A stretch of 64,000 nt of DNA from Argentina anserina (Eukaryota > Streptophyta > Magnoliopsida > Rosales > Rosaceae). Under the pieces are notes generated by a model. The model was given only the letters and a program-made list of their open reading frames with translations. It had not been told where the DNA came from and did no database searches. The stretch covers positions 6,275,001 through 6,339,000 of the forward strand of contig NC_065875.1 in assembly GCF_933775445.1 (NCBI RefSeq), written 5' to 3'. The translations under genes were made by a program, and so were the position numbers. Shown one piece after another: positions 54,167 to 64,000 of the stretch. Positions within the stretch are counted from its first letter, which is position 1; each line of letters opens with the position of its first letter.

Positions 54167-54480
54167 TCGTCCTCTTAGTATAATTGAGTGTTTGCTAATT
54201 ATTTCTTTTCTTATTGAAGAATCATAATATTTTCCTTTTCTTTGTGTAATAAATAATTTTATTAAGGGTAAAATATTGTTTTATTTGTTAAATGTCTATC
54301 AAATTAATTGATTTTTTAATTATTTGATTTTTAGTACTAATGTACACACTTTTTTTCAAGAAAATACATTAGTTTGAAATACAACCATTTTAGCTTTTAG
54401 AAGTTTTAATATAGAAATTTTGTAGACATTAACTTGTGCCCCACTCGATTATGAAATCTGGCTCCGCCACTGGATGTGTT

Positions 54481-54936
54481 AGTGTGTTACGACATTCATC
54501 AATAGCAATTTTCTTTTTGTATGAATTGTTTTAGATGTGCTTCTTCTATGTTTTCATATTTGTGTACTGAATATTTTTTAGTAAATCATCAAGTTCATGA
54601 AATACAAATGAAAGTGTGGTATTTTTTTCAAACGTATGAGTCATAAACCTTTATTTTTAAGAGTAATGCTCGCGTGGAAGTGTCTTTTTCAAAGGCGCTA
54701 GTGTGTGCAGAAAGGCTAGTAAGAATGAAAGCATGCAAACTAATAGCTATTTATCAACCATAAGAAAAGACATACATGATACCGAAAAAGAGTCAAATGC
54801 CATTGACGAAGGGTTGATCTTTTGTAGTTGAACTAAGTTTGTATTTTCTCATAATGGGGTTGAGGTCCTTGATACTCCTATATAAAGAACGCAAGGTCCG
54901 TTTATATATATGTATAGACAAACCTTAATGCTCTAA
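54481..54936. other. AT-rich spacer; nothing recognised
   Basis: No gene, RNA or clear repeat end is visible. Confidence 0.35.
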
Positions 54937-55594
54937 GGGTGTGTTTGGGGGAGCTTATAAGCTCCTCAACTTATAAGCAAATGTAATTGTGGTGTTTAGT
55001 AAACACTTTAAAAGCCATTTTTCTATAAGTTTGAGCTTATATAAGGTAATAAGTAGAAGTTAGTCTGACCTTCCTTTTATAATAAGCAAAAGCCAGAACC
55101 CGCGCGGCACTGTAGCGAAGTTTAATGAAGTTTTAGAAATACCAATGGGTACCCTCGCGAATGTCAAGTTATTATAACCCAGCCTTCTCTCTTTCTTTAC
55201 GCTCTGAGTCTTCCTCGCTCTTCGAATATGTTCCCCATCGGCATCTCTACCATTGCTCTCTCCGGTTCATAAAGTTCCGAGTTCACTAAGTTTGCCACGA
55301 AGCAAACAAGATTCAACCCATCGGTATCTCCACCATTGTTCTCTCCGGCATTTTTCTCTAATGTGCAGGCAAACTCATGACTTTTAACCCATTTCAGGTT
55401 CTAAAAAGAACTTTGGTGTTGATTGATGCTCTTTTGTTTCTTGGTTGAGTTACTAGGTTGGTTGATTAATAATCTGGGTTTCTATTGATCTTCCTATAAA
55501 AGGATGACCTTAATGTTTCCGGAAGTATGAGTTTTTTTTTTATGATGGGTAAGTTAAGAACTGGATTGATGAAATAGGAAAATTCTTAATTATA

Positions 55595-55625
<31 letters not shown>

Positions 55626-56393
55626 CTTCTTCTTCTTGGTATTATATCTTTATGTTTTGAATAATTTCTCAGGCTTCACTTTTTGTTTACCTATTTTCTA
55701 GGTCCCTCATTCTCAAATTTGCATCTATTTTTATTTTCTAGGTAAATTGTTTTTGTTGGTATTTGCTATTAAGCGTATGTATAAAGTGAAGGATTCACAT
55801 GGTTGCTTTTAAATGATTATTTGGGTTTACACCAACCCCTGGAAGATTATAATTTGATATGAGTAGTTAAGGATAAGAAGTTCTTGTTTTCATGTAAAGA
55901 AATATGTGGTTCAATATTAAATTTAGATTGAAACAACATGGATTCCTTTCGTTCCTCTTTCTACCAGTGATCATATCTAGTGATCGGCATCAGCATGCAG
56001 TGGTATTGTAGAAGTCATGTATTTATCGTTTGTAATTGTATAGCTAAGTATTGAATTCTTAGAATTTTGTGGTTACTTAGATGCCACTAAATACAAATAA
56101 ATCATATGACATAATAAAAGGTTAAACTAACCATAAAAAAGTTATAGTATTAGAATTGACCCAAATAAAATGAAACATTGAGGTGAAATGTCATGTCCAA
56201 ATTAGTCTTTTTACAAATAAGAACAAAAGTCAGTTTGTGTTTACTAAACAGTTTGCACTGTTTCTGTCATCAAAAGTGACTTATAAAAAGTCAGTTACCA
56301 AACACTCAGCTACTTTACTTATCAGACACTTATTCTCAGAAATAAGTATAAGTCAGTTTTTCTTATAAGTCACATTTGCGCCAAACACAACCC
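54937..56393. mobile_element. Non-autonomous DNA transposon with GGGTGTGTTTGG ends
   Basis: The left end GGGTGTGTTTGG and the right end (reverse complement GGGTTGTGTTTGG) are followed by inverted 'gcttataag/cttataag' motifs on both sides. Such ends are common in plant hAT and PIF MITEs. The interior (about 55090-55400) is C/T-rich and unlike the ends, possibly captured host sequence. No clear target duplication was found. Confidence 0.55.
55596..55637. repeat. (CTT)14 microsatellite
   Basis: Perfect CTT trinucleotide run within the GGGTGTGTTTGG element. Confidence 0.9.
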
Positions 56394-57944
56394 AAGACTT
56401 TTTTCTTTCTGGTTCAGTTCTTTCTTCTTTCTTTCCTTAGCCTTCGGCAGCTACCGTGTCGTTAATGGCGATAAGAATTCATTTCCTTTTGGGAATTGGT
56501 TTCCTAATACCTTCGGGAAGGAGAGGAATAGTTTCGTATAAATAGGTAGAGGGAGAGAGCTTTCTTTGAGCGAAGAAAAATTGGAACAATGTATTGAGAC
56601 CGTGACCCCATCTTCCTCTACAATACAGTTTTGTAGAGATTGAAAGTTATTTATGGATTCAGGTGTGTTCTCGAATGTCAATCATATATTTTAGTTTCAT
56701 TTACTTCTTTTTTATTATATTTTTTTATTGATTTTCGGATAAGGATCACAAGATTTTCTTTAATACACGATCTGATAGGCCGATCTAATATATATATAGT
56801 AAAATCTCTATAAATGAACAATGTCGGAACTTAAGGAAATTATTAATTTATCGAGATTATTATATAATCGTTAAATGAATAATTTATTTATTTATCGATA
56901 AATTAATAAATTATTGTTCTTGAGAGTTTTGTTGTTCTTCCAATTGAATTGATCACAATCGTTTAGTTTGACTACTATGTCTATTTTTAGCTAGGATTCC
57001 ATATTTATTCACTTTCCAAATTTGGTATAATTTCATACCTAAAAGTAACTTTAGAATAATAAGTTACATAATTACTTTCCTTAATTTGTATTATTAATTA
57101 ATTTTTTTTTTAGAAAAATGAATAACTTCATTCAGCGTAAGTCATGCAATATAATATTACTAGGCCAGGCAGGAACAAGCTCCAATACATTATAAAGAAA
57201 CAAGCTCATTATTACCTACAACTACAAATGGAAAAAACCAACATGAACAAAAAAACTTGAGTCCAGCTAAAATGAACAAAGCACTAAATCAAGAAAGCAA
57301 ATAACCTTCAACTCTAGGATATGACTTGATGCGTAGGTATCTTGCCTTAGACCCAACAATGAACCTTTCAACCAAAACACATCAAGGTAACCCCACCCTA
57401 AAGATGAAGTGATCGTCCCCGAGGCTAGCTTAGAGATATGAAAGCAAATGGGCTTGAGAAATAAAGCCCAACCAACTACCAAAGCCTGCATCCCTACACC
57501 TGAGTTAACCATTGCCGAAACCCAAGTACACCTATTTAATTTTTTACTACACACAGTAAAAAAAAAGTTCTTGTAACTTTATAGCGCCTTAATTAAGTTA
57601 ACATGATTGTAACATAGAAAATTACTAGTTTTTTCATATCCAAATTCTTTAAATTGAACGCATTTTTCTTAATAGTCATTCAAAAAGTTAATTCCTACTA
57701 ATCATTTGTGATTACACTAACTTTTTTTGTATATATGATATGCAACTAGATATGTTGATGCACAACCCAAAATCGATGCACAAGTCATTTATCTTATTTG
57801 AAAAAAAAAATTGGCTTCAAAATTAACCTCCTAACTTTATATTGTTCTGATCTCTAAATGAAAACGTAGAGTTAAATTATTTTTTAAAAACATTGACAAC
57901 AAAATGTTTTTTGCACTAGGTATCAAAATTCTCAAGACTAGCCC
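56394..57944. other. Intergenic, no recognised gene
   Basis: A stretch near 56800-56945 rich in 'aaattattaatttatcg / cgataaattaataaatta' pairs may be an AT-rich MITE. A 95-codon minus-strand open frame (57267-57554) has no domain I recognise. Confidence 0.35.
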
Positions 57945-58069
57945 TGACCTTTGCAATCATATCTTTCAATTTATTTTCCAACCTTCAATCTGATCCTTCT
58001 AGATATTCACAATGGTATTCATTTTATCCTTCAGCTCCTTCAATTCTGCAATCTCATTCTTCAAGATAT
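57945..58069 (-). pseudogene. Second copy of coiled-coil pseudogene fragment
   Basis: Minus-strand units KNEIAELKELKDKMNTIVNI and a following KDQIEG match the coiled-coil relic at 13849-13970, including the stop after VNI. Sequence resumes at 59764 after the LTR insertion, then runs straight into the family B MITE as in the first copy. Confidence 0.65.
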
Positions 58070-59763
58070 TGTTGACATCCTAGACACACGAGGCATACAA
58101 GACTTCACAAATTTAAAAAATCCTATCGAATGTAGTAAGAGTAAGCACATGTTTTATCGTTCTAACTAAAGGATAAATGGTGCTCCAAAGTACTAATCTT
58201 ATTCGATCAATTACAATTTACCTATACGATTTATCAGGGATTTACAATCGGATTAACCGACATAGAGCACAAACACAACTCTAAGAGATGAAAGGATGAG
58301 ATGGAAGAAGTTAACAAGTACACATGTAGGCTTATGTCATTTTATTGCTTTCGATTTTTAACATATGCTATACAAGCCATCAATCAAAAGATAAGTGTCT
58401 CGTCATTGAACTTAACTCCTTTTCCAAATTCAAGATTAACTACAATGAATGCTCATATTTATAGAGAACCTTATATGTCTAACATGCATAGACAAATAAG
58501 ACGCGACCTCACAATCCTAACATATTAAATGCTAGAAGATCATGGAAGACCGATCTATTAGCAGCAACCTTAGTACCTTTAAACCCTAATTACTCGAGTT
58601 GAAACCCATCTACTTATGCAATTCGAACCAAATGATCATGGCATCCAAACTACTAGAAGCCACATATATTACGAAAACCCTAGCATGCATTCTAGAGTAA
58701 ACATCATAAACATGTATTAGAAGTTGCACAGAATTAACCACAAGCATATATACATCAAAAACATATAGCCTAGGAAATCCTAAACATGTGCTATCATCAA
58801 ATAACAAACAACCAATTGAACTTCAATCTTGTAGCTACATGAAACAACCAAAGAATAAAATCTAAAACAAGTTTCATTAGATAAGAAACCAAAATATATC
58901 GAATTCAAGGAGTTCAAGACAAGGAATACAACTTGTTAGTTGAAATCACTACAAGAGGTGAGATGATGATGAAGCTCCTAATCGTCGAACTCTTGTGATC
59001 TCTCCAAGAGCAGCTCACGGCTCCGAGGGTGAAGGGAAGGATGGCGGAAGGACTTTCTCTTGTGGGTTGGTTGTGTCTAATGTGGTACCTAGATTGATGC
59101 ACAATGGTCTCTATATATAGAGGTCAACAAAACTAGGTTGTTTGTTCTTCAAATTGCTTCAACCAATCACAAAATAGTATAATCCAAATCCAAAGGGGAA
59201 ACAACATCTTTTGCGCGTCATAGCCCTTATCTCTTTCCTTTTTGGACTTGATTCTCTCCTAATGCAATCAGGACTCCTTATATGACTTAGATTGAGTCCC
59301 TTCTCTTTCCTTACAATGCCCTTATCGAAACCCTAACATAATTTGGGTTTTATCCATCATCTTTTGCGTTAATAGCTCTTGTGCAAATCATGTGATCTTC
59401 TAGAACCATCTCATACTCAATCTATAGCAAACTTGATGCAAGAGAGGTTCCCTAGTCAACTTAGGATTCCTTCTTGAACTTGGACTTCCTTTCCTCATCC
59501 AATTTGGACTTCATACATGAGATAGGCTCATTCTCATATTGCCATATGCACTGCTTATCCAACTAGGAAAGAGATTTCCTAGCTCAATTCGGATACATTC
59601 TTCTTGCACATTCTCATATTATCCTGTTATCTTCCTTTGTCGATTCCTTTCACTCTAAAGACCTAAAACACGAAAGTGAGTCAAATTGATAAAGTAAAGG
59701 AAGATGTCATGCCAAAATGTAGGTAGGTATGCCCTAAAAACAAAGACAAATTTACGTTGATCA
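58070..59763 (-). mobile_element. Probable solo LTR, 1694 bp
   Basis: TG..CA ends (TGTTGACATCC at left, GTTGATCA at right). Flanks 'gatat' (58065-58069) and 'tatat' (59764-59768) differ at one base. Removing the unit restores 'caagatattcacaagcaatg', which matches the uninterrupted copy near 13965. A palindromic 'ctctatatatagag' TATA-like core lies at about 59110-59124. There is no coding sequence. Orientation is tentative. Confidence 0.6.
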
Positions 59764-59778
59764 TATATTCACAAGCAA

Positions 59779-60075
59779 TGTTTTAAAAGACTAAGGCGTA
59801 ATCGAGGCATTATTAGAAGAGCCTCACCAAGGCGTAAACCTTGAGGCAAAAGGCGTAAACCTTATGAATAAAATCTCTATTCTTGGCATTTATTAGTCTT
59901 ATACATATAACATGATATATAACCAAAATAAACCTGATAAATTGTTATTCCTTCATAACAAATACATATCAAAAACCATGTAATTCATCTGAAATCACCT
60001 TGCATAACATAAATCCATATATCAAAATATTAACTAGTCTTGAAACATTAAAAAAAACAAGAACAATGTTTGAAC
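59779..60075. mobile_element. Family B MITE, second copy (3' part lost)
   Basis: Matches 13979-14265 from TGTTTTAAAAG through 'atccatatatcaaa..taactagtcttga'. Similarity stops near 60075, where LINE-derived sequence takes over. Confidence 0.6.
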
Positions 60076-60099
60076 TAAGAAAAAATTAGAGATACACAC

Positions 60100-60979
60100 A
60101 TTTTTATTGTTTATGTTTTTTTGTGTGGTTAGAAGCGAGGCCTAAAAGGCCTAAACAAACAGAAAAAAGAGACTAACTATTAGAGTAGGAGCTGATCCTC
60201 GTAGCTCTAGCAACAACACAAAGATCATCAATGAAAGCATCAACAACATACATAGGAAGGTTCTCAAAGCTTAAGAAACCAAGCTCATGAAGGATACTTG
60301 ACTTGGCCATGACATCAACAACCATATTACTTTTCCTGAAAATGTGAAAGATTATCACATCAATCATCTTGGACATCAAACAACTACAACCATCAAGAAG
60401 AGATGCAAGAGACTGGGACACAAGATTTGAACTCTATTAGAGCTGGACCAAAATAGCAGAGTTGGATTCAACTTCCAACTTTGAAATATTCAGACTATGT
60501 GCAAGTTTAAGGCCATAAAAGAGATCCCAAGCTTAGCGTCCAAGATTTCAGCTATGCCAAGATTAGTTTGAAAGCCACTTATCCAAGCACCATGATGATC
60601 ACGCAAAACACCTCCAACACCAATTTTACCAGAGGAAGAAGCTCTAGTGCCATCAACATTCAACTTAAAATAACATTCAACTTAAAATAACTTTCAGGAG
60701 GTCTCTTCCAAGATAGCATAACATCACTATAATTGGTGGAACCCTTCGAAATCAACTTAGCTTTCTTCCATTCAGTGATGTAATCCCAAATAATCTTTTT
60801 AAAACATTGAGGAAGGGAAAAATTAGCCTCAAAAACCTGTTTGTTTCTCCATTTCCAAATAAACCAACAAATGAATATAAACAAGTCACACCATTTGAGG
60901 TTATCACTAAAACCAGAATGACAATGAAATTGAGCATTGATCCAACCATTCCAATCCAAGGAGAAAGAGTTAGTAATAT
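60100..60979 (-). pseudogene. LINE ORF2 C-terminal remnant (RNase H), cut by copia LTR
   Basis: From right to left on the minus strand: FICWFIWKWRNKQVFEANFS (the linker after the RT zinc motif), SWKRPPESYFKLNV (start of the RNase H domain), then frameshifts, and finally HIFRKSNMVVDVMAKSSI and FIDDLCVVARA, the usual C-terminal end of plant LINE ORF2. The open pieces are 60660-60989 and 60173-60421. Sequence upstream of the gene fragment is displaced by the LTR starting at 60980 and would lie beyond the window. Confidence 0.82.
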
Positions 60980-62004
60980 TGTTATACAATCAGTGATAAA
61001 TTGCGTATATAATTTAATAAACTGAATTATAAATAATTATAAAACAGAAACCAATATAATTCTAATAACGAAGAACATGAAAAAGAAATTCAACCAAAAT
61101 ACCGAACGATTAGTGATGGAAGAACTAGTCGAGACGTGTGTGATACCACACTGTCCTTAAGACGATTACGCCTCCTCTACCGGTGTAAGGATGCTTGGCG
61201 CTTGTCTCCCAGGATATAACGACTAAACAATTCTAGAAAGTTGCACTACTAACTAGAACCCTCAACGAACTCGAAAGGTACCTCTATCTATCACCAGAGA
61301 AGAACTAAGAACTTTGAGAGTGGGAGAGAAATGTGTTTCGAATGGGATGATTTTACAATGAAAGGATGGTGGCTATTTATACTGTGAGGAGTTGCAATTA
61401 GCAATAAATAAGATGGCGGTTATAGAAATTAAAAGATCATAACATATATGAGTTACATATGTTACAAACATTGGTTTCAATTCTGTTATAATTCTCCATA
61501 ACACACAATAACTCAGTTGTTACAAAAGAAGAATTTGAACAGTCAAGAGAATTTGAAAAGTCAAAACCGAATTTTCGGAAATGCAAAAAGAATCTGCGTT
61601 CCGACCCTCAATTCGGTGTTGCATTCGTGTCCGCAGGTCGCACGGGCATACACGAGTTTCCCTTGCGACCTAGGATTTGCACCCCCCCCTGCGCGTGCGC
61701 GAGAGGGTATAAGGGGGCTTACACACTTTACAATCCATACACAATGGATTCTATATAGTCATTTCAACACTTCTCTTTTCCAATGTGGGACAAATACCTT
61801 TCCCTCATTCTAAGTAGTCATCTTTGAGTGACAATTTCTTATTCACCCACAAACCAAATTACACAAACAAACATATGATCTTGTAGGCCTCATTATGGGG
61901 AACTCAAATCTATGTTCATCTTTGATTAATTATAAGTTTAACTTAATTTAATTAATCAATTAAAATTTGGTTTTAAATGGTTTTTCCAACCATTTTTTCC
62001 AACA
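60980..62004 (-). repeat. 3' LTR (1025 bp) of the right-edge copia element
   Basis: On the minus strand it begins TGTTGGAAAAAATGG directly after the purine tract ATGTGGGGAAT and ends TTGTATAACA. The left flanking pentamer is 'aatat' (60975-60979). A TATAAATAG motif near 61372-61380 is a likely LTR promoter, followed by a long C/T-rich leader. Confidence 0.8.
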
Positions 62005-64000
62005 ATTCCCCACATGAATGAAATTGGCCACCAAAGACTCGATAGAATTTGGTGATAGATTTCTACGGTTGAAACCTGCATAGGATAGGTAGGTTTGACC
62101 CTTTGAACCTTCCCTTATAAAAGTATGCTTACTTTACTACCTAAATAGTAGACGCGATGTCTTTGAACTATTCGTCATTTGTGTAAATGATAACATACTT
62201 TACACAGGAGTCTCCCTGGTACACTTCGGTTCTCATTTTTGTGCCCATTTTGGCCATGGAACACACGCCTGGTTCTGCAAGTATTTTGATAAGAGTTATG
62301 CCCTCATTAACTCCCCTAGAAGCGGCCCTACTTCTCTCTTGCATAGGTGATCTCTTAATTAAGAGTAACCCGCATTACTCTGCTCGATTTCTCGACGCAT
62401 AAGAATCATTAAAAGTTTTAGCTTAACCTCATCCTTACGGGTATCACTGTTTTTTATCATAGGAATGGACTTGGGGAACTCCCCACAGTGATCTGAACTA
62501 ATCTCTACAGTTTGGTTTTGCCTTTTGAACCTAGATCTTGGGATCTCCACTTTAGTCCCATTCCCTTCGATGATTTTTCAACTAACTCTCTGTTTAACCC
62601 GTTAGTTAAAGGATCAACAATATTATCCTTAGACTTTACATAGTCTATAGAGATAACTCCAGTTGAGAGTAGTTGTCTAATGGTATTATGTTTTCGACGA
62701 ATGTGTCTAGACTTACCATTATACATCTTACTCTATGCCCTGCTAATTGCAGATTGACTATCACAACGTATACCAATCGCAGGCACATGTTTTGTCCATC
62801 TAGGAATGTCCTCTATGAACTAGCGTAGCCATTCTGCTTCCTCCCCACATTTGTCTAGTGCTACAAACTCAGACTCCATTGTGGATCTAGTTATAACTGT
62901 TTGTTTTGAGGACTTCCAGGACACGGCTGTACCTCCTAGCGTAAATACATACCCGCTAGTAGACTTTGAGTCTTTCATGTCAGATATCCAGTTCGCATCA
63001 GTGAACCCTTCTATAACAGCTGGGTATGATGTGTAGTGCAACCCGTAGGTACGAGTATACTTTAGGTATTTGAGTACTCTTCCAAACGCTTGCCAATGCA
63101 TAGCTCCAGGATTACTCGTGTACCTACTTAGCTTATGAACCGCATAAGCTAGATCAAGTTGTGTCCACATAGTGTGTTTGACTCAACACTAGCCCTTCTG
63201 ATGTTCTCGTAATTTTAATTCCTAAAATGACATCAGCAAGTCCCAAGTCTTTCATGTCAAACTTAGAATTCAACATGTCTTTAGTAGACTTGATCATCTT
63301 ATCGTTGCTCCCAACGATAAGCATATCATCCACATACAGACATAAAATGATATATCCATTTTCAGTGTCTTTGATATATACACACGTATCACCTTCATTT
63401 ATTCTAAATCCACTGGTGATCATGGCATTATCAAATTTCTCATGCCATTGTTTTGGTGCTTGTTTTAAGCCATATAATGACTTAACTAATCTGCACACCT
63501 TCTTACTCTGAGAAGGAGCAGAAAAACCTTCTGGTTGTTCCATGTAGATTTCTTCTTCTACATCTCCATTTAGGAAAGCCGTCTTTACATCCATTTGGTG
63601 TACTTCAAGTTTGTGCAACGCTGCACTTGCAAGTACCATCCGTATGGATGTTATTCTCGTCACAGGAGAATAAGTGTCAAAATAAACCAAACCCTCATTT
63701 TTCCTATAGCTTTTAATAACAAGTCTAGACTTGTACTTGTCTATTGACCCATCAACTTTTAATTTCGTTTTGAAAATCCACTTGGAAGTCAAAGGCTTAC
63801 ATCCAGGTGGCAAATCCACTAATTCCCAAGTGTGATTTTGCATGATGGAGTCAACCTCACTTTTGATTGCTTCTTTCCATAGAGGACCATCAATAGAGCT
63901 AACTGTCTCTTTGAAGGTACGGGGATCACCTTCAACCATATATGACAAGAAGTCAGGTCCATAGGACTTTGCGGTCCTTGCCCTTTTACTTCGTCTAGGT
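62005..64000 (-). mobile_element. Ty1/copia retrotransposon, partial (continues beyond window)
   Basis: Body of the element whose 3' LTR is 60980-62004. The purine tract at 62005-62015 and the pol remnant agree on minus orientation. The 5' part and 5' LTR lie beyond base 64000. Confidence 0.88.
62505..64000 (-). pseudogene. copia RT-RNase H remnant, partial at right edge
   Basis: Minus-strand RT blocks: [66 protein letters not shown] and the catalytic [10 protein letters not shown]. The RNase H has [54 protein letters not shown] and VDPLTNGLNREL. Near 63160, THYVDTT is followed almost at once by [12 protein letters not shown], so roughly 60 residues of the RT C-terminal part are missing. Stops lie at about 62820 (after EEAEWLR) and before SKMYNGK near 62727. 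It is non-functional. Confidence 0.9.

Larger units (their letters stand above)
51732..54472. mobile_element. hAT-like MITE containing nested SINE-like and solo-LTR insertions
   Basis: The exact 8-bp duplication 'gatgtgtt' lies at 51724-51731 and 54473-54480. The right terminus (reverse complement CAGTGGCGGAGCCAG) is a common plant hAT-type end; the left terminus TTAGGGCAAAGCCA is a degraded counterpart (about 8 of 14 matching, identical over AGCCA). Without the solo LTR it is about 520 bp. Confidence 0.7.

Overview
This is nuclear DNA from a flowering plant, most likely a eudicot. It is AT-rich, with intron-rich genes, two plant ribosome-synthesis genes that have telo-box promoters, a mitochondrial coenzyme Q gene, a P-class PPR relic, and abundant copia, gypsy-like, LINE, SINE-like and MITE insertions. 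Some TE and gene details would fit Rosaceae, but the sequence alone does not settle the family.

Three intact genes are supported by complete exon models, all on the minus strand. RPP3 (12043-12797, 2 exons, 120 aa) encodes the plant acidic ribosomal stalk protein P3. UTP25 (25854-43215, 25 coding exons, 773 aa) encodes the DEF/Utp25 protein of the small-subunit processome; its intron 9 carries a 5.1-kb copia element and its intron 2 uses a GC-AG splice pair. COQ5 (44292-49284, 8 exons, 290 aa) encodes the mitochondrial 2-methoxy-6-polyprenyl-1,4-benzoquinol methylase; its last intron carries a short MITE.

Layout: 1-7433 is transposon (an LTR fragment, a fold-back fragment, and a decayed copia element with 196-bp LTRs and a 5-bp target duplication). 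7434-12042 holds a MITE and a broken PPR gene. 12043-12899 is RPP3 with its promoter. 13097-18440 holds two divergent pseudogene pieces, one split by a solo LTR and the other by a MITE. 18745-24978 is nested repeats. 25854-49284 holds UTP25 and COQ5. 49953-64000 is again repeats: a tRNA-Lys relic, a 5'-truncated LINE, a hAT-like element containing a SINE-like piece and a solo LTR, a second copy of the coiled-coil/MITE block, another LINE, and a copia element running off the right edge.

No wholly new gene system was found. The most informative features are insertion histories that can be read exactly from target-site duplications, tandem hairpin arrays inside two types of long solo LTR, a copia element whose integrase and reverse-transcriptase traces appear out of order, and a 44-kb-apart duplicated block. 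RPP3 and UTP25 both act in ribosome production and both carry a telo-box upstream; COQ5 is functionally separate.
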